DNA of 64,000 nt from Xanthostigma xanthostigma (Eukaryota; Arthropoda; Insecta; Raphidioptera; Raphidiidae): assembly GCA_963575645.1 (NCBI GenBank), contig OY754475.1, positions 17,832,509 to 17,896,508 of the forward strand, written 5' to 3'. The notes under the pieces were generated by a model. The model had not been told where the DNA came from. It was given only the letters and a program-made list of their open reading frames with translations, and did no database searches. The translations under genes were made by a program, and so were the position numbers. Every line of letters begins with the position of its first letter. The stretch's first letter is position 1. This document shows positions 55,653-64,000 of the stretch, piece by piece.

Positions 55653-56408
55653 TCTATACTAATATATAAAACTGAAGAGTTTGTTTGTTTGGTTGAACGC
55701 GCTAATCGCCGAAAATACTGGTTCGAATTAAAAAAAATGTATTTGTTGAATAGCTCATTTATCGAGGAAGGCTATAGGCTATATAATATCACGCTACGAC
55801 CAATTGGAGCGGAACACCAATGAAAAATGTTGCAAAATGTATCTCAAAATTAGTCCGTCCGACAAATATTATCAGGTGAAATGCCTTATGCCGTAACTAA
55901 TTATTGCAATATTAGCGCGTTACGTTTACAAGCCCGGATAGCTCAGTCGGTAGACCGTAAGACTCTTAATGCCAGGGTCTTGGGTTCAAGCCCCACGTCG
56001 GCGAATATATTTTTATTTATTTTTTTTTATTTTCTACATTGCTTTCTTCTAAGGTTTACATTTTATTTTTTTTAAATTTTATTACGTTTAATTAAAATTA
56101 AATAAATCTAATTAATAGCTCATTTGAAAACTGTTACAACTATAGGTACCTATCTATATAAAAATAATTTTCCTACAGTGTTTTCAATTAAATATTTATT
56201 ATATTTTATTAATTACAGTAATTATTGTTTTAAAAGAAATTTATTAAATACTGCTTTTAACGACAAAAACTTTTGAACGGTAACTCCGGTCATTATGAAG
56301 TTTGGACACAACATTCATCTCAGTAAACTAAGATGAATGTGCGTAATCATGTCCCTCCCTTCCCCATTCGTTCTTTTGCACCCGGGTGAAACCGGGCGGG
56401 ACCGCTAG
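55653..56408 (+). mobile_element. Helitron family A, copy 3, with tRNA-Lys-like insert
   Basis: It starts TCTATACTAATATATAAA and ends CACCCGGGTGAAACCGGGCG then GACCGCTAG followed by T. The tRNA-like segment is at 55932-56003. No protein gene. Confidence 0.83.
55932..56003 (+). other. tRNA-Lys-like pseudogene (CTT anticodon kept)
   Basis: 72 nt with GCCCGGATAGCTCAGTCGG and loop ACTCTTAAT (anticodon CTT). The D-arm and acceptor stem have changes, so function is unlikely. Confidence 0.75.
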
Positions 56409-57363
56409 TCTAGTATAATTATTGCCAAAATTTTAATCGTTGTCAAGTTATTTTTTTAGTAGCAAAGTATATTGTGCAACTAGTGCGACAATGCCGCACG
56501 AGTTGCACATACTATTTTTTATTACGAATTAAATAAAATTGAAATTAAAATTTTATTACGAATTAAAAAAAGAAATTAGAAGTGATAAAAATTAAAATTA
56601 AATAATTAAAAAGTTAACAATTCAGTTAAAATTGTTATTGTATTGGTAACTATGGTAACTCTGAATTTGCGTGCGGCAAACAATAATTTCAGTGCGACAA
56701 ATAAAGTTTCCGCACGCAAATGAAAATAGCTACTTTTCAACCTTAACAGCGTGCGTAAACATATCTCTTTTCCCGCATGAGTAATAAAAAATTATTTTTT
56801 GCTCGACGGGCAGAAAGCGTCCACTTTCGTCCCGCTGCGCTAAACGAAGTTGCCTCTTCCTGCCAACGTCGAGCAAAAAAAAAGTATACACACCACGGGA
56901 AGTAAAATAAGAAAGCCTAAGATCACATATTTGTTGACCTCGGCTTCGCCTCGGCCAACAATTATATTATGTGATCTCAGACATTTCTTACTTTACTTCC
57001 CTAGGTTTGTAATATACTATTCCCTTTCCCTTTATACTATGCATAGATTTGGCAACACTGCCGCTGTACTGACAAAATATGCAACGGGCCTGACAGATTG
57101 ACAACACTGTACTATAGTTGAGTATCCGAGGAACTCGCGTAAACACAACACCGACCGTTTCGAATCGGGTTCTAATCGGATAAGAGCAGCTCCGGAGGAA
57201 TTGTTTGTTCATCTGCAACCGCAAGTAATCAAGTGAACAGAACACGCGTCGCCATCCCTCCGACATAATCAGCTCAAAACAAACATGGATCACATTATAT
57301 CTTGTATTAACACAGGTAGAACCATTGACGTAGGACACATTCAACACCGTATATGTTTAATAA
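56409..57363. repeat. Two hairpin repeats, no gene seen
   Basis: TTTTTTGCTCGACG at 56795 and its complement near 56870 form one inverted pair (89 bp). 56897-57001 is a second foldback with about 45-bp arms (GGGAAGTAAAATAAGAAA) around CCTCGGCTTCGCCTCGG. The frames at 56850-57101 and 56988-57347 overlap these repeats and have no recognisable domain. Confidence 0.55.
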
Positions 57364-58082
57364 CTAGCGGTCCCGCCCGGTTTCACCCGGGTGCAAAAGA
57401 ACGAATGGGGAAGGAAGGGGCATGAGTACGCACATTCATCTTAGTTTACCGAGATGAATGTTGTGTCCAAACTTCATGATGATCGGAGTTACCGTTCAAA
57501 AGTTTTTGTCGTTAAAAAGCAGTATTTATACTTTATTTAAGTAATAAATTTCTTTTAATATAATACATATTTAATTGAAAACACTGTAGGAAAATTATTT
57601 TTATATAGCTACCTATAGTTGTAACAGTTTTCAAATGAACTATTAATTAGATTTATTTAATTTCAATTATTCGGAATAAAATTTTAACAAATTAAAATGT
57701 AAGCCTTAGAAGAAAGCAATGTAGAAAATAAAAAAATAAAAATATGTTCGCCGACGTGGGGCTTGAACATAATACCCTGGCATTAAGAGTCTTACGCTCT
57801 ACCGACTGAGCTATCCGGGCTTGTGAACGTGACGCGCTAATATTGCAATATTTAGTTAAGGCATTTCACCTGATAATATTCGTCGGACGGACTAATTTTG
57901 AGATACATCTTGCAACATTTTCCATTGATGTTCCGCTCCAATTGGTCGTAGCGTGATATTATATAGTCTTCCTCGATAAATGGGCTATTCAACAATTTTT
58001 TTTTCAATTCGAACCAGTAGTTTCTGAGATTAGCGCATTCAACCAAACAAACAAACTCTTCAGCTTTATATATTAGTATAGA
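57364..58082 (-). mobile_element. Helitron family A, copy 4
   Basis: On the minus strand it starts TCTATACTAATATATAAAGC and ends with the CACCCGGGTG hairpin and CTAG followed by T. tRNA-like insert at 57749-57820. Confidence 0.83.
57749..57820 (-). other. tRNA-Lys-like pseudogene
   Basis: 72 nt. Minus strand reads GCCCGGATAGCTCAGTCGG, loop ACTCTTAAT, and an altered B box (TGTTCAAGCCC). Very like 55932-56003, so A3 and A4 form a subfamily. Confidence 0.75.
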
Positions 58083-58091
58083 TTTACTATA

Positions 58092-58350
58092 TGAATCATT
58101 GTCTATCTACTCAATGTGCCGTGAACGAAGGCAACAAAGCGTATCGAAAATATATCGGCGTCTCTTTCTTCGATGTAATTCCCTGACTTCTCCGATGATA
58201 GGATTGGTTTATGTACTTGCATTCAATCTGAATAAAGTATCTCTGTTTCAAAAACTTTGTCTTTTTCTATGACGTTAACATGGGCGTACCCAGCTTTTGG
58301 CTCAGGAGGGAGCTAATTAGAAATGTCTTAAGCCGGGTCTCCCGTGCTTG
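58092..58350 (-). repeat. Dispersed repeat R, copy 2
   Basis: Inverse copy of 26265-26521. Confidence 0.65.
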
Positions 58351-58813
58351 ATTTTGGTCCGAACCCTAGGTCCTGCTGTCCGACCAACGCTAACAGTGTA
58401 TGCGCCATACGGCAAAGAGTAGTTCTTAGGAAGAGTTGACTGTACTTTTCAATATTGTAGTGAGTTTTCCCAAACGCCATTGTCGACCGGTTTAATACGA
58501 TAGACACAGCGAACTTTTCAGTATTAAAACTCCGTGACGTCATAGCGGTTAAATTCTTGGCCGACCGTCCGTGGAGTGTAGCCAGCACGATGGACCATTA
58601 TTCAGTCTCTTTTGCAAGGGTTCTTCTTCTTCCTCTAACGAAATAAACCTATTTTATTATTCTCTAGTGGCAATTCATTCCGGACAGGCAAGGAAAATAC
58701 TATCCTATGCAGGATACAGTTTATTGTCTTTACATTTATCAGGGTTGGGAGAATGTTTGTTACTTCTGATTGGTACAACTCGAGTATTGCTGATATGCGA
58801 CATTTATTAATCA
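58351..58813. other. No gene recognised
   Basis: The frames at 58328-58588 (minus) and 58571-58810 (plus) have no recognisable domain. Confidence 0.4.
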
Positions 58814-59522
58814 CTTGCGGTCCCGCCCGGCTTCACCCGAGTACAAAAGATAGAATAGGGAAGGGAGGGACATTCATATTAGTTTACCGAGATGAATGTT
58901 GTGTCCAAATTTCATGATGATCGGAGTTAGCGTTCAAAAGTTTTTGTCGATAAAAAGCAGTATTTATACTTTTTATAAGTATAGATAATAATTTTTTTTT
59001 ACTGGAATTAATAAAATATAATCAATATTTAATTGTAAACACTGTAGGAAAATTATTTTTATATAGGTACCTATAGTTGTAACAGTTTTCAAATGAGCTA
59101 TTAATTAGATTTATTTAATTTTAATTAGCCGTATTAAAATTAAAATAAATTTAAATGTAAGCTTTAAGAGAAAGCAATGTAGAAAATAAAAATATATTCG
59201 CCCAACGTGGGGCTCGAATCCACGGCCCTGATATTAAGAGTCGCGTGCTCTACCGACTGAGCTAGCCGGGCTTGTGAATGTACGACGTTAATATTGGAAT
59301 ATTTAGTTAGGACATTTCATCTGAATAGACGCTAATTTTGAGGTACATTTTGCAACATTTTTCATTGATGCTCTGCTATTGGTCGTAGCGTGATGTTATA
59401 TAGCCTATCCTATTCCTCGATAAATGGGCTATCCAACAATTTTTCAATTCGAACCAGTAGTTCCTGAGATTAGCGCGTTCAACCAAACAAACCAACTCTT
59501 CAGCTTTATATATTAGTATAGA
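58814..59522 (-). mobile_element. Helitron family A, copy 5
   Basis: The same body as the other family A copies. The 3' terminus is mutated (CAAG instead of CTAG), and the 5' end is directly abutted by a hAT insertion at 59524. tRNA-like insert at 59199-59271. Confidence 0.78.
59199..59271 (-). other. tRNA-Lys-like pseudogene, best preserved copy
   Basis: 73 nt with a perfect 7-bp acceptor stem (GCCCGGC/GTTGGGC with one G-T), A box TAGCTCAGTCGG, anticodon CTT and B box GATTCGAGCCC. The anticodon stem has three mismatches, so it is probably not a working tRNA. Confidence 0.75.
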
Positions 59523-59523
59523 G

Positions 59524-59807
59524 CAGGGGCGGGCAAATCTTTTAATCGACGGGCCACATAGCTGATGAAAATTTGACCGCGGCCCGGATGCAGAAAAAAA
59601 GATCGTTACATTCTATTTCCGCATTCGGAGAGCAAAAAAAAAAGGTCCTCACATTCTATTTCCGCATGTGGAGAGCAAAAAAACAGAAAAAGTGTCCGCA
59701 TTTTTTCCGCTACTATTTTTCTAAAATTTTCTAAAATGCTTCGCGGGCCGGATAAAATTGCGCTGCGGGCCGGATCCGGCCCGTGGGCCGCCATTTGCCC
59801 AGACCTG
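59524..59807. mobile_element. hAT non-autonomous element N, copy 2
   Basis: It starts CAGGGGCGGGCAAATC and ends CATTTGCCCAGACCTG. A perfect 8-bp duplication GTATAGAG flanks it (59516-59523 and 59808-59815). It inserted into the 5' end of the Helitron at 58814-59522. Confidence 0.9.
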
Positions 59808-59815
59808 GTATAGAG

Positions 59816-60325
59816 TATAGATAAGAAAATTAGGCATTTGAATTTTTCACAACCCTGTTATTTATACAAATGTCCTGATGCCGGTACAATCAATTGTCCT
59901 GCTAATTGTCCTCGGTGATGTACAGATAACCCATATATAAAGGATAATTAGGGATTGTCTAGGTAGGTATACCTATTAGGCTACTACTTAGAACTCAACC
60001 AATTCTATAGAGTATACACAAAACTGATTAATTGATGTATTTCACTGTTTTCTTCAATGTGACTGTTCATCAGCTCCTTATTCACTCGCATTTACGAAGA
60101 TTTAAAATTGTCCAAGTCTTAAAAAGCCACGCCGCCACTGGTGTACTCTGGTGGTCATGTAGAGAAACAGAGGCAAGATGGCAGCGGAGCGTATGAACTA
60201 GGAAGTAGTGTTCATGTTAAAAAACTTGAATTAATAAATGTATTGAATTAAATAGTATTCAAGTTACAAACTTACGTTAATAAATATGTTGAATAAAATA
60301 ATATTCATGTTATAAATGGACTAAA
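59816..60325. other. Spacer with a hammerhead-like core
   Basis: No gene is seen. The core at 60040-60073 is listed separately. Confidence 0.4.
60040..60073 (-). ncRNA. Possible degraded hammerhead core (Penelope-type)
   Basis: On the minus strand: GCTGATGAACAGT, a 13-nt loop, then AACAGTGAAAT. The core boxes CTGATGA and GAAA are exact; stem II has an A-A mismatch. No Penelope coding sequence is adjacent. Confidence 0.35.
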
Positions 60326-60555
60326 AGCTGGCTACAGAGAAAATGGGTGACTCGGTGCAGAGCTGAAAATTTGCAGAATAATAGGAGATAGTACAAGTAA
60401 GTAGGAAAAAAATAGCCAGAAGGCTAGGCGGAAGATAAAGAGCCGCCAGAAGGCGCTAATGTTGCGAAAAATCAGTGCACTTCTGGCAATTTCTATACTT
60501 ATTCTGTAATTCAAAACTAGATTATATATTATATATATTATACATTATATAGTTA

Positions 60556-61024
60556 CTAGCGTGACCTGTGCGAATTATTCGCACTAAATAAGTATAATAA
60601 ATATCACTTTACAAAATTATTTTTTAAATATGATTGCAGATATTCAATTCGTTTCTGATTTTGCACACTGCTTATAACGTTCTTCTTTTTGTTGTAAAAG
60701 AAATATTTTACTAAAATTGTCATATAGAGGCGCAAGTAGCAAAAGCGTTGTTCAGCGTTGCCCGTCAGATGGCAGTATGCAGTATTTACAATATGAAGGT
60801 CAGATGACAGATCGAAGTGTTAACGTTACGCCGTCAGATGGCAGACGTTGTTCAGAGTTTAATTAATTTGCAAAAACAATAGCAATAATAAATTTTTTAG
60901 TTGTCGATGTCAGTAGAGCAAGCAATTATCTGTAAAATGATATATAATTTATGTGGAGAAATTGTGTGGTTTTTTCTAAAAAGGGAGGCAAACATCTTAA
61001 ATCTTAGCGTATTAATATATATGA
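60556..61024 (-). mobile_element. Helitron family C, copy 4
   Basis: On the minus strand it starts TCATATATATTAATACGC and ends GTGCGAATAATTCGCAC, AGGTCACGCTAG, followed by T. It is inserted in the left palindrome arm. The base before TC is C, not A. Confidence 0.83.
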
Positions 61025-61434
61025 GGGCATACTGAAAATTCAAACATGATATAATAATTACATTCGACAAATATTCAAAATTATTAATGTCATTTTGATA
61101 GAAATAAAATTAATCGTCATATATTTTCATTAATAAAATTACGTTGTTATAACAACGTAATTTTAGTAATTTATTTAATTTTATTTCTATCAAAATGACA
61201 TTAATAATTTTGAATATTTGTCGAATGTAATTATTATATCATGTTTGAATTTTCAGTATGCCCTTATAACTATATAATATATACAATATATAATCTAGTT
61301 TTGAATTACAGAATAAGTATAGAAATTGCCAGAAGTGCACTGATTTTTCGCAACATTAGCGCCTTCTGGCGGCTCTTTATCTTCCGCTTAGTCTTCTGGC
61401 AATTTTTTCCCTACTTACTTGTACTATCTCCTAT

Positions 61435-62961
61435 CATAAATGGTTGTTTTCAAAGTGGAAAATTTCCAGACAAATTAAAAATTGCGAAAGTATGTGCTAT
61501 ACATAAAAAAGGGGATACAGAAAATGTTGAAAATTACAGACCCGTGTCTTTATTGTCAGTATTTTCTAAAGTAATTGAGAAAATCATTTATAATCGTATT
61601 TATACATTTCTTAATAAACATAATATTCTGGATGATTCTCAGTATGGATTCAGGGCGGGTTTTTCTACTGTGAATGCGTGCTTTGAATTGCATGAATACG
61701 TTGCATCAAATCTTGACAACGGTAAAATTGTTTTAGGATTATTCTTTGATCTTTCGGCAGCTTTCGATACTGTCAACCACAAATTTTTGATTCAAAAACT
61801 GTTCAAAATGGGAATTAGAGGGAAATGTCAAGATCTGCTAACTAATTATTTAAGTTATCGTAAATTTTATGTTGAAATAGCAGGATGTAAATCAGAATGC
61901 AAAGAAATTACAACGGGTGTACCGCAAGGAAGTAACCTAGGCCCATTATTATTTATATGCTTTGTCAATGATATGCCACAATATGTTCCTGGGGATAAAA
62001 TAATCATGTATGCGGACGACATGACAATATTAATTTCTGCATCGTCGATGTACGAAATAAAAAGAAAAAGCACAAACGTTTTAAATAAATTTACTGAGTG
62101 GTGTCAAAAAAACCAGTTAATTGTTAATATTAGCAAAACCAAATGTTTGCAATTTAAATTAAAAGAAACAATTGATCTGGACAAAAAGATTTTACATATA
62201 AATAATGAAATAAAAATTAGCGCTACTGTAAAGTATCTAGGAATACAGGTCGACGACAATTTAAAGTGGATTGATCAAATTAAAATAGTTTGTAAAAAGG
62301 TTTGTGGTTATTATTATCAAATAAAACAAGCAAGGGACTATTTTAGCACAAAAAATTTATTACTTATATACAATGCCTTCATCTATTCAAGTCTCAAATA
62401 CGGAATCATAAATTGGGGTAGATCTACAGATATTAACAGATTGTTTGTTATTCAAAAGAGAGTAATTCGATGTATATTCAATATGAAAGCAAGAGATACT
62501 TGTAGAAATATTTTTAAAACTAATAACTTACTCACACTGTATGCAATATATGCCTACGAAATTTTAATATATATGAATAAACAAGGCTTCTTTGAATCAA
62601 ATATTAAAAAAACGTACAATACAAGAACAACTGATGCTAGCATTAAACATAGTACAGCTTTTTTTTATGAAAAGTGTCCTGTATATACGGGTTTTAAAAT
62701 GTATTATAAATTGCCAAATGAAATAAAAAACTGCGTAAATAAAAATAAATTTAAAATAAATTTAAAAAAATGGCTTATAGAGGTGGAACCATATAGTTTG
62801 AAAGAACTTTTATAACTATTTTAACTGTTTTATGTGATTGTTTTTAGTGTTTACTATTTATTGGATTGCTTATGCTTTTAATGATTGTTTTTTATGTAAT
62901 GACTTGTTGTATCCAAATTAGGTCAAACAATAAATTTGTATTCTATTCTATTCTATTCTAT
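61435..62961 (+). mobile_element. 5'-truncated non-LTR retrotransposon (LINE) with (TTCTA)n tail
   Basis: The ends are defined by comparison with the left palindrome arm, which reads CTCCTAT directly into TATTCTGC. The element ends in TTCTATTCTATTCTATTCTA. No target duplication is visible. It contains the RT coding region 61436-62815. Confidence 0.85.
61436..62815 (+). CDS. Non-LTR reverse transcriptase, C-terminal two-thirds of ORF2
   Basis: About 459 codons of uninterrupted RT: ENYRPVSLLSVFSKVIEKI, GFRAGFST, FFDLSAAFDTVNH (catalytic Asp), TGVPQGSNLGPLLF and MYADDMT (YADD). The thumb follows (VKYLGIQVDDNLKW), then a C-terminal region ending in VEPYSLKELL. The apurinic endonuclease domain is lost by 5' truncation. 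The open frame runs upstream to 61241, but those first 65 codons are palindrome-arm sequence, not LINE protein. The style is jockey/CR1-like. No stop or shift is seen, so the insertion is recent. Confidence 0.92.
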   Translation: MNGCFQSGKFPDKLKIAKVCAIHKKGDTENVENYRPVSLLSVFSKVIEKIIYNRIYTFLNKHNILDDSQYGFRAGFSTVNACFELHEYVASNLDNGKIVLGLFFDLSAAFDTVNHKFLIQKLFKMGIRGKCQDLLTNYLSYRKFYVEIAGCKSECKEITTGVPQGSNLGPLLFICFVNDMPQYVPGDKIIMYADDMTILISASSMYEIKRKSTNVLNKFTEWCQKNQLIVNISKTKCLQFKLKETIDLDKKILHINNEIKISATVKYLGIQVDDNLKWIDQIKIVCKKVCGYYYQIKQARDYFSTKNLLLIYNAFIYSSLKYGIINWGRSTDINRLFVIQKRVIRCIFNMKARDTCRNIFKTNNLLTLYAIYAYEILIYMNKQGFFESNIKKTYNTRTTDASIKHSTAFFYEKCPVYTGFKMYYKLPNEIKNCVNKNKFKINLKKWLIEVEPYSLKELL

Positions 62962-63016
62962 TATTCTGCAAATTTTCAGCTCTGCACCGAGTCACCCATT
63001 TTCTCCGTAGCCAGCT

Positions 63017-63053
63017 CTCCCTCTATTATATTTCACAGAGGAATTATTTAATA
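63017..63053. other. Short spacer
   Basis: Between the palindrome and the next Helitron. Confidence 0.4.
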
Positions 63054-63633
63054 CTAGCCGCTACCCGCGGCTACGCCCGCGATTGAGATGGAAATCGACT
63101 TTTGACATGCATATCAGGGGTTGAGGTATTGCACATATTTTGACAAACAATTTTCTTATTTTTCGTAAAAAATTTTTATTTTTTTTTAATAAAAAGTATC
63201 CTATGTTACTTCTAATACCTTCAAGAGTGTATGTGCAAAGTTTCATGATGATCGGTTAAGTAGTTTTTGCGTGAAAGCGTAACAAACAAACTTACATTCG
63301 CATTTATAATATTTCGTTTTCATAAAATTTGTAAGTCCGGTCCTGTCGGGCCGATTTTAATGAAATTTTAATAGCACATTTTAATCATTACTAAAGGGTT
63401 AAATTTCAATTTTGAAACGATTCGGAGAAATTTTTCGGTATTTTTGGGCCCAAAAAATGTTTTCAACCCTTTCTTATTTTTCGTAAAAAAATTTTATTTT
63501 TTTTTAATAAAAAGTATCCTATGTTACTTCTAATACCTTCAAGAGTGTATGTGCAAAGTTTCATGATGATCGGTTAAGTAGTTTTTGCGTGAAAGCGTAA
63601 CAAACAAACTTACATTCGCATTTATAATATTAA
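63054..63633 (-). mobile_element. Helitron-like element with internal direct duplication
   Basis: On the minus strand it ends in GTAGCCGCGGGTAGCGGCTAG followed by T. The 5' side reads ATTATAAATGCGAATGTAAG then TTTGTTTGTTACGC, a common insect Helitron start. The segment 63152-63314 is repeated at 63471-63633 (offset about 319 bp), so two 5' ends are present. Confidence 0.7.
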
Positions 63634-64000
63634 TAATATGATTAATTTTAACAAATTTTAACTATTGTATTTCATGATGTATTTATTTTAGATTTTAATA
63701 CTGTATTTTATGTACCTACCTATTTCTTGACTTTATCTTTGTGGGCTTGCCCACCGATGATACAATAAATTTACTTAACTTATAGTATTTTCTGTCCAAC
63801 CCAAAAAAAATAAATTAAATAAATAAAAAAAAATGTTCTTACTTAGTAACAATAATCTCAAGACACGGCTGATTAAGTCCGATCGTATCCGATCTTCTCC
63901 TTCGGTTTAAATAGTTGGCGTCGGTGCATTTTTGGAAGCGCACCGACATTGCGCCCGCATTACGTCTCATCAATCGCGGACTCACTTTATACAAAACGTC
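63634..64000. other. LINE-like tail and unassigned edge sequence
   Basis: 63640-63780 ends TTGCCCACCGATGATACAATAAAT, which resembles a LINE 3' UTR. The last 130 bases (GATCGTATCCGATCTTCTCC, GGCGTCGGTGCATTTTTGG) are less AT-rich, but no gene is recognised before the window ends. Confidence 0.45.

Larger units (their letters stand above)
60326..63016. repeat. Long palindrome carrying a Helitron in one arm and a LINE in the other
   Basis: The left arm is 60326-60555 plus 61025-61149 and the right arm is 61150-61434 plus 62962-63016; the arms are reverse complements over about 340-350 bp, with the centre at ACGTTGTTATAACAACGT. The outer ends are AGCTGGCTAC and its complement. No gene is encoded by the palindrome. 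Each arm gives the empty site for the insertion in the other. Confidence 0.85.

Noticed and set aside
14426..59271. Five tRNA-Lys-like sequences as functional tRNA genes
   Set aside because: All lie inside Helitron copies at the same relative position and have damaged anticodon stems or boxes, so they travel with the element.
61241..61435. First 65 codons of the LINE RT frame as an N-terminal domain
   Set aside because: The same sequence occurs in the other palindrome arm without the LINE, so it is target DNA that happens to be in frame.

Overview
The window looks like AT-rich, intron-bearing insect DNA. It contains one exon of a conserved animal gene, the cAMP-phosphodiesterase dunce/PDE4. 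It also contains the 3' part of a large C2H2 zinc-finger gene. Nearly everything else is transposon-derived: Helitrons with tRNA-like inserts, TTAA-flanked and TA-flanked short inverted-repeat elements, hAT and Mutator-like remnants, two LTR retrotransposons, Penelope-like and LINE fragments, and a tRNA-derived SINE. The repeat families resemble those of Lepidoptera and Hemiptera. I cannot fix the order from this window, and there is no prokaryotic or organellar content.

Layout. 1-1332: zinc-finger gene with 15 fingers, 5' end outside the window. 1.7-6.3 kb: a 1.6 kb foldback element inserted in a short tandem repeat, a SINE, and two TTAA-flanked elements. 6.48-12.25 kb: a Ty3/gypsy-type retrotransposon on the minus strand with nearly identical LTRs and a 5-bp target duplication, but with broken genes; it sits inside an older Helitron. 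12.7-30.5 kb: a dense patchwork of Helitrons, MITEs and hAT, Tc1-like and Mutator-like elements. 31.4-34.4 kb: a GA-rich minisatellite, a TTAA element, a perfect 362-bp tandem duplication and a foldback element. 37.2-44.2 kb: more foldback, hAT, Mutator-like and pogo-like elements around the dunce exon at 39632-39820 (minus strand). 45.2-49.3 kb: a pogo-like element split by a 3.3-kb LTR retrotransposon that has lost most of its genes. 49.8-51.5 kb: SINE, mariner transposase relic, and a Penelope-like GIY-YIG fragment with a hammerhead-ribozyme-like core. 55.6-59.8 kb: three tRNA-carrying Helitrons, one hit by a hAT element. 60.3-63.0 kb: a long palindrome whose left arm holds a Helitron and whose right arm holds a LINE. 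63.05-64.0 kb: another Helitron and unassigned sequence.

Reading it together: the dunce exon is bounded by splice sites and lies in a sea of transposons, so much of the window may be long dunce introns; this is an inference. The repeats can be dated relative to one another because many are nested and several empty sites exist in the same window. The most notable structures are a Helitron family carrying a tRNA-Lys-like segment, one member of which has exchanged its 3' terminus for that of another Helitron family; a 9-bp-TSD family with a variable internal 120-bp repeat array; several unrelated TTAA-flanked families; and hammerhead-like cores in Penelope-type debris.
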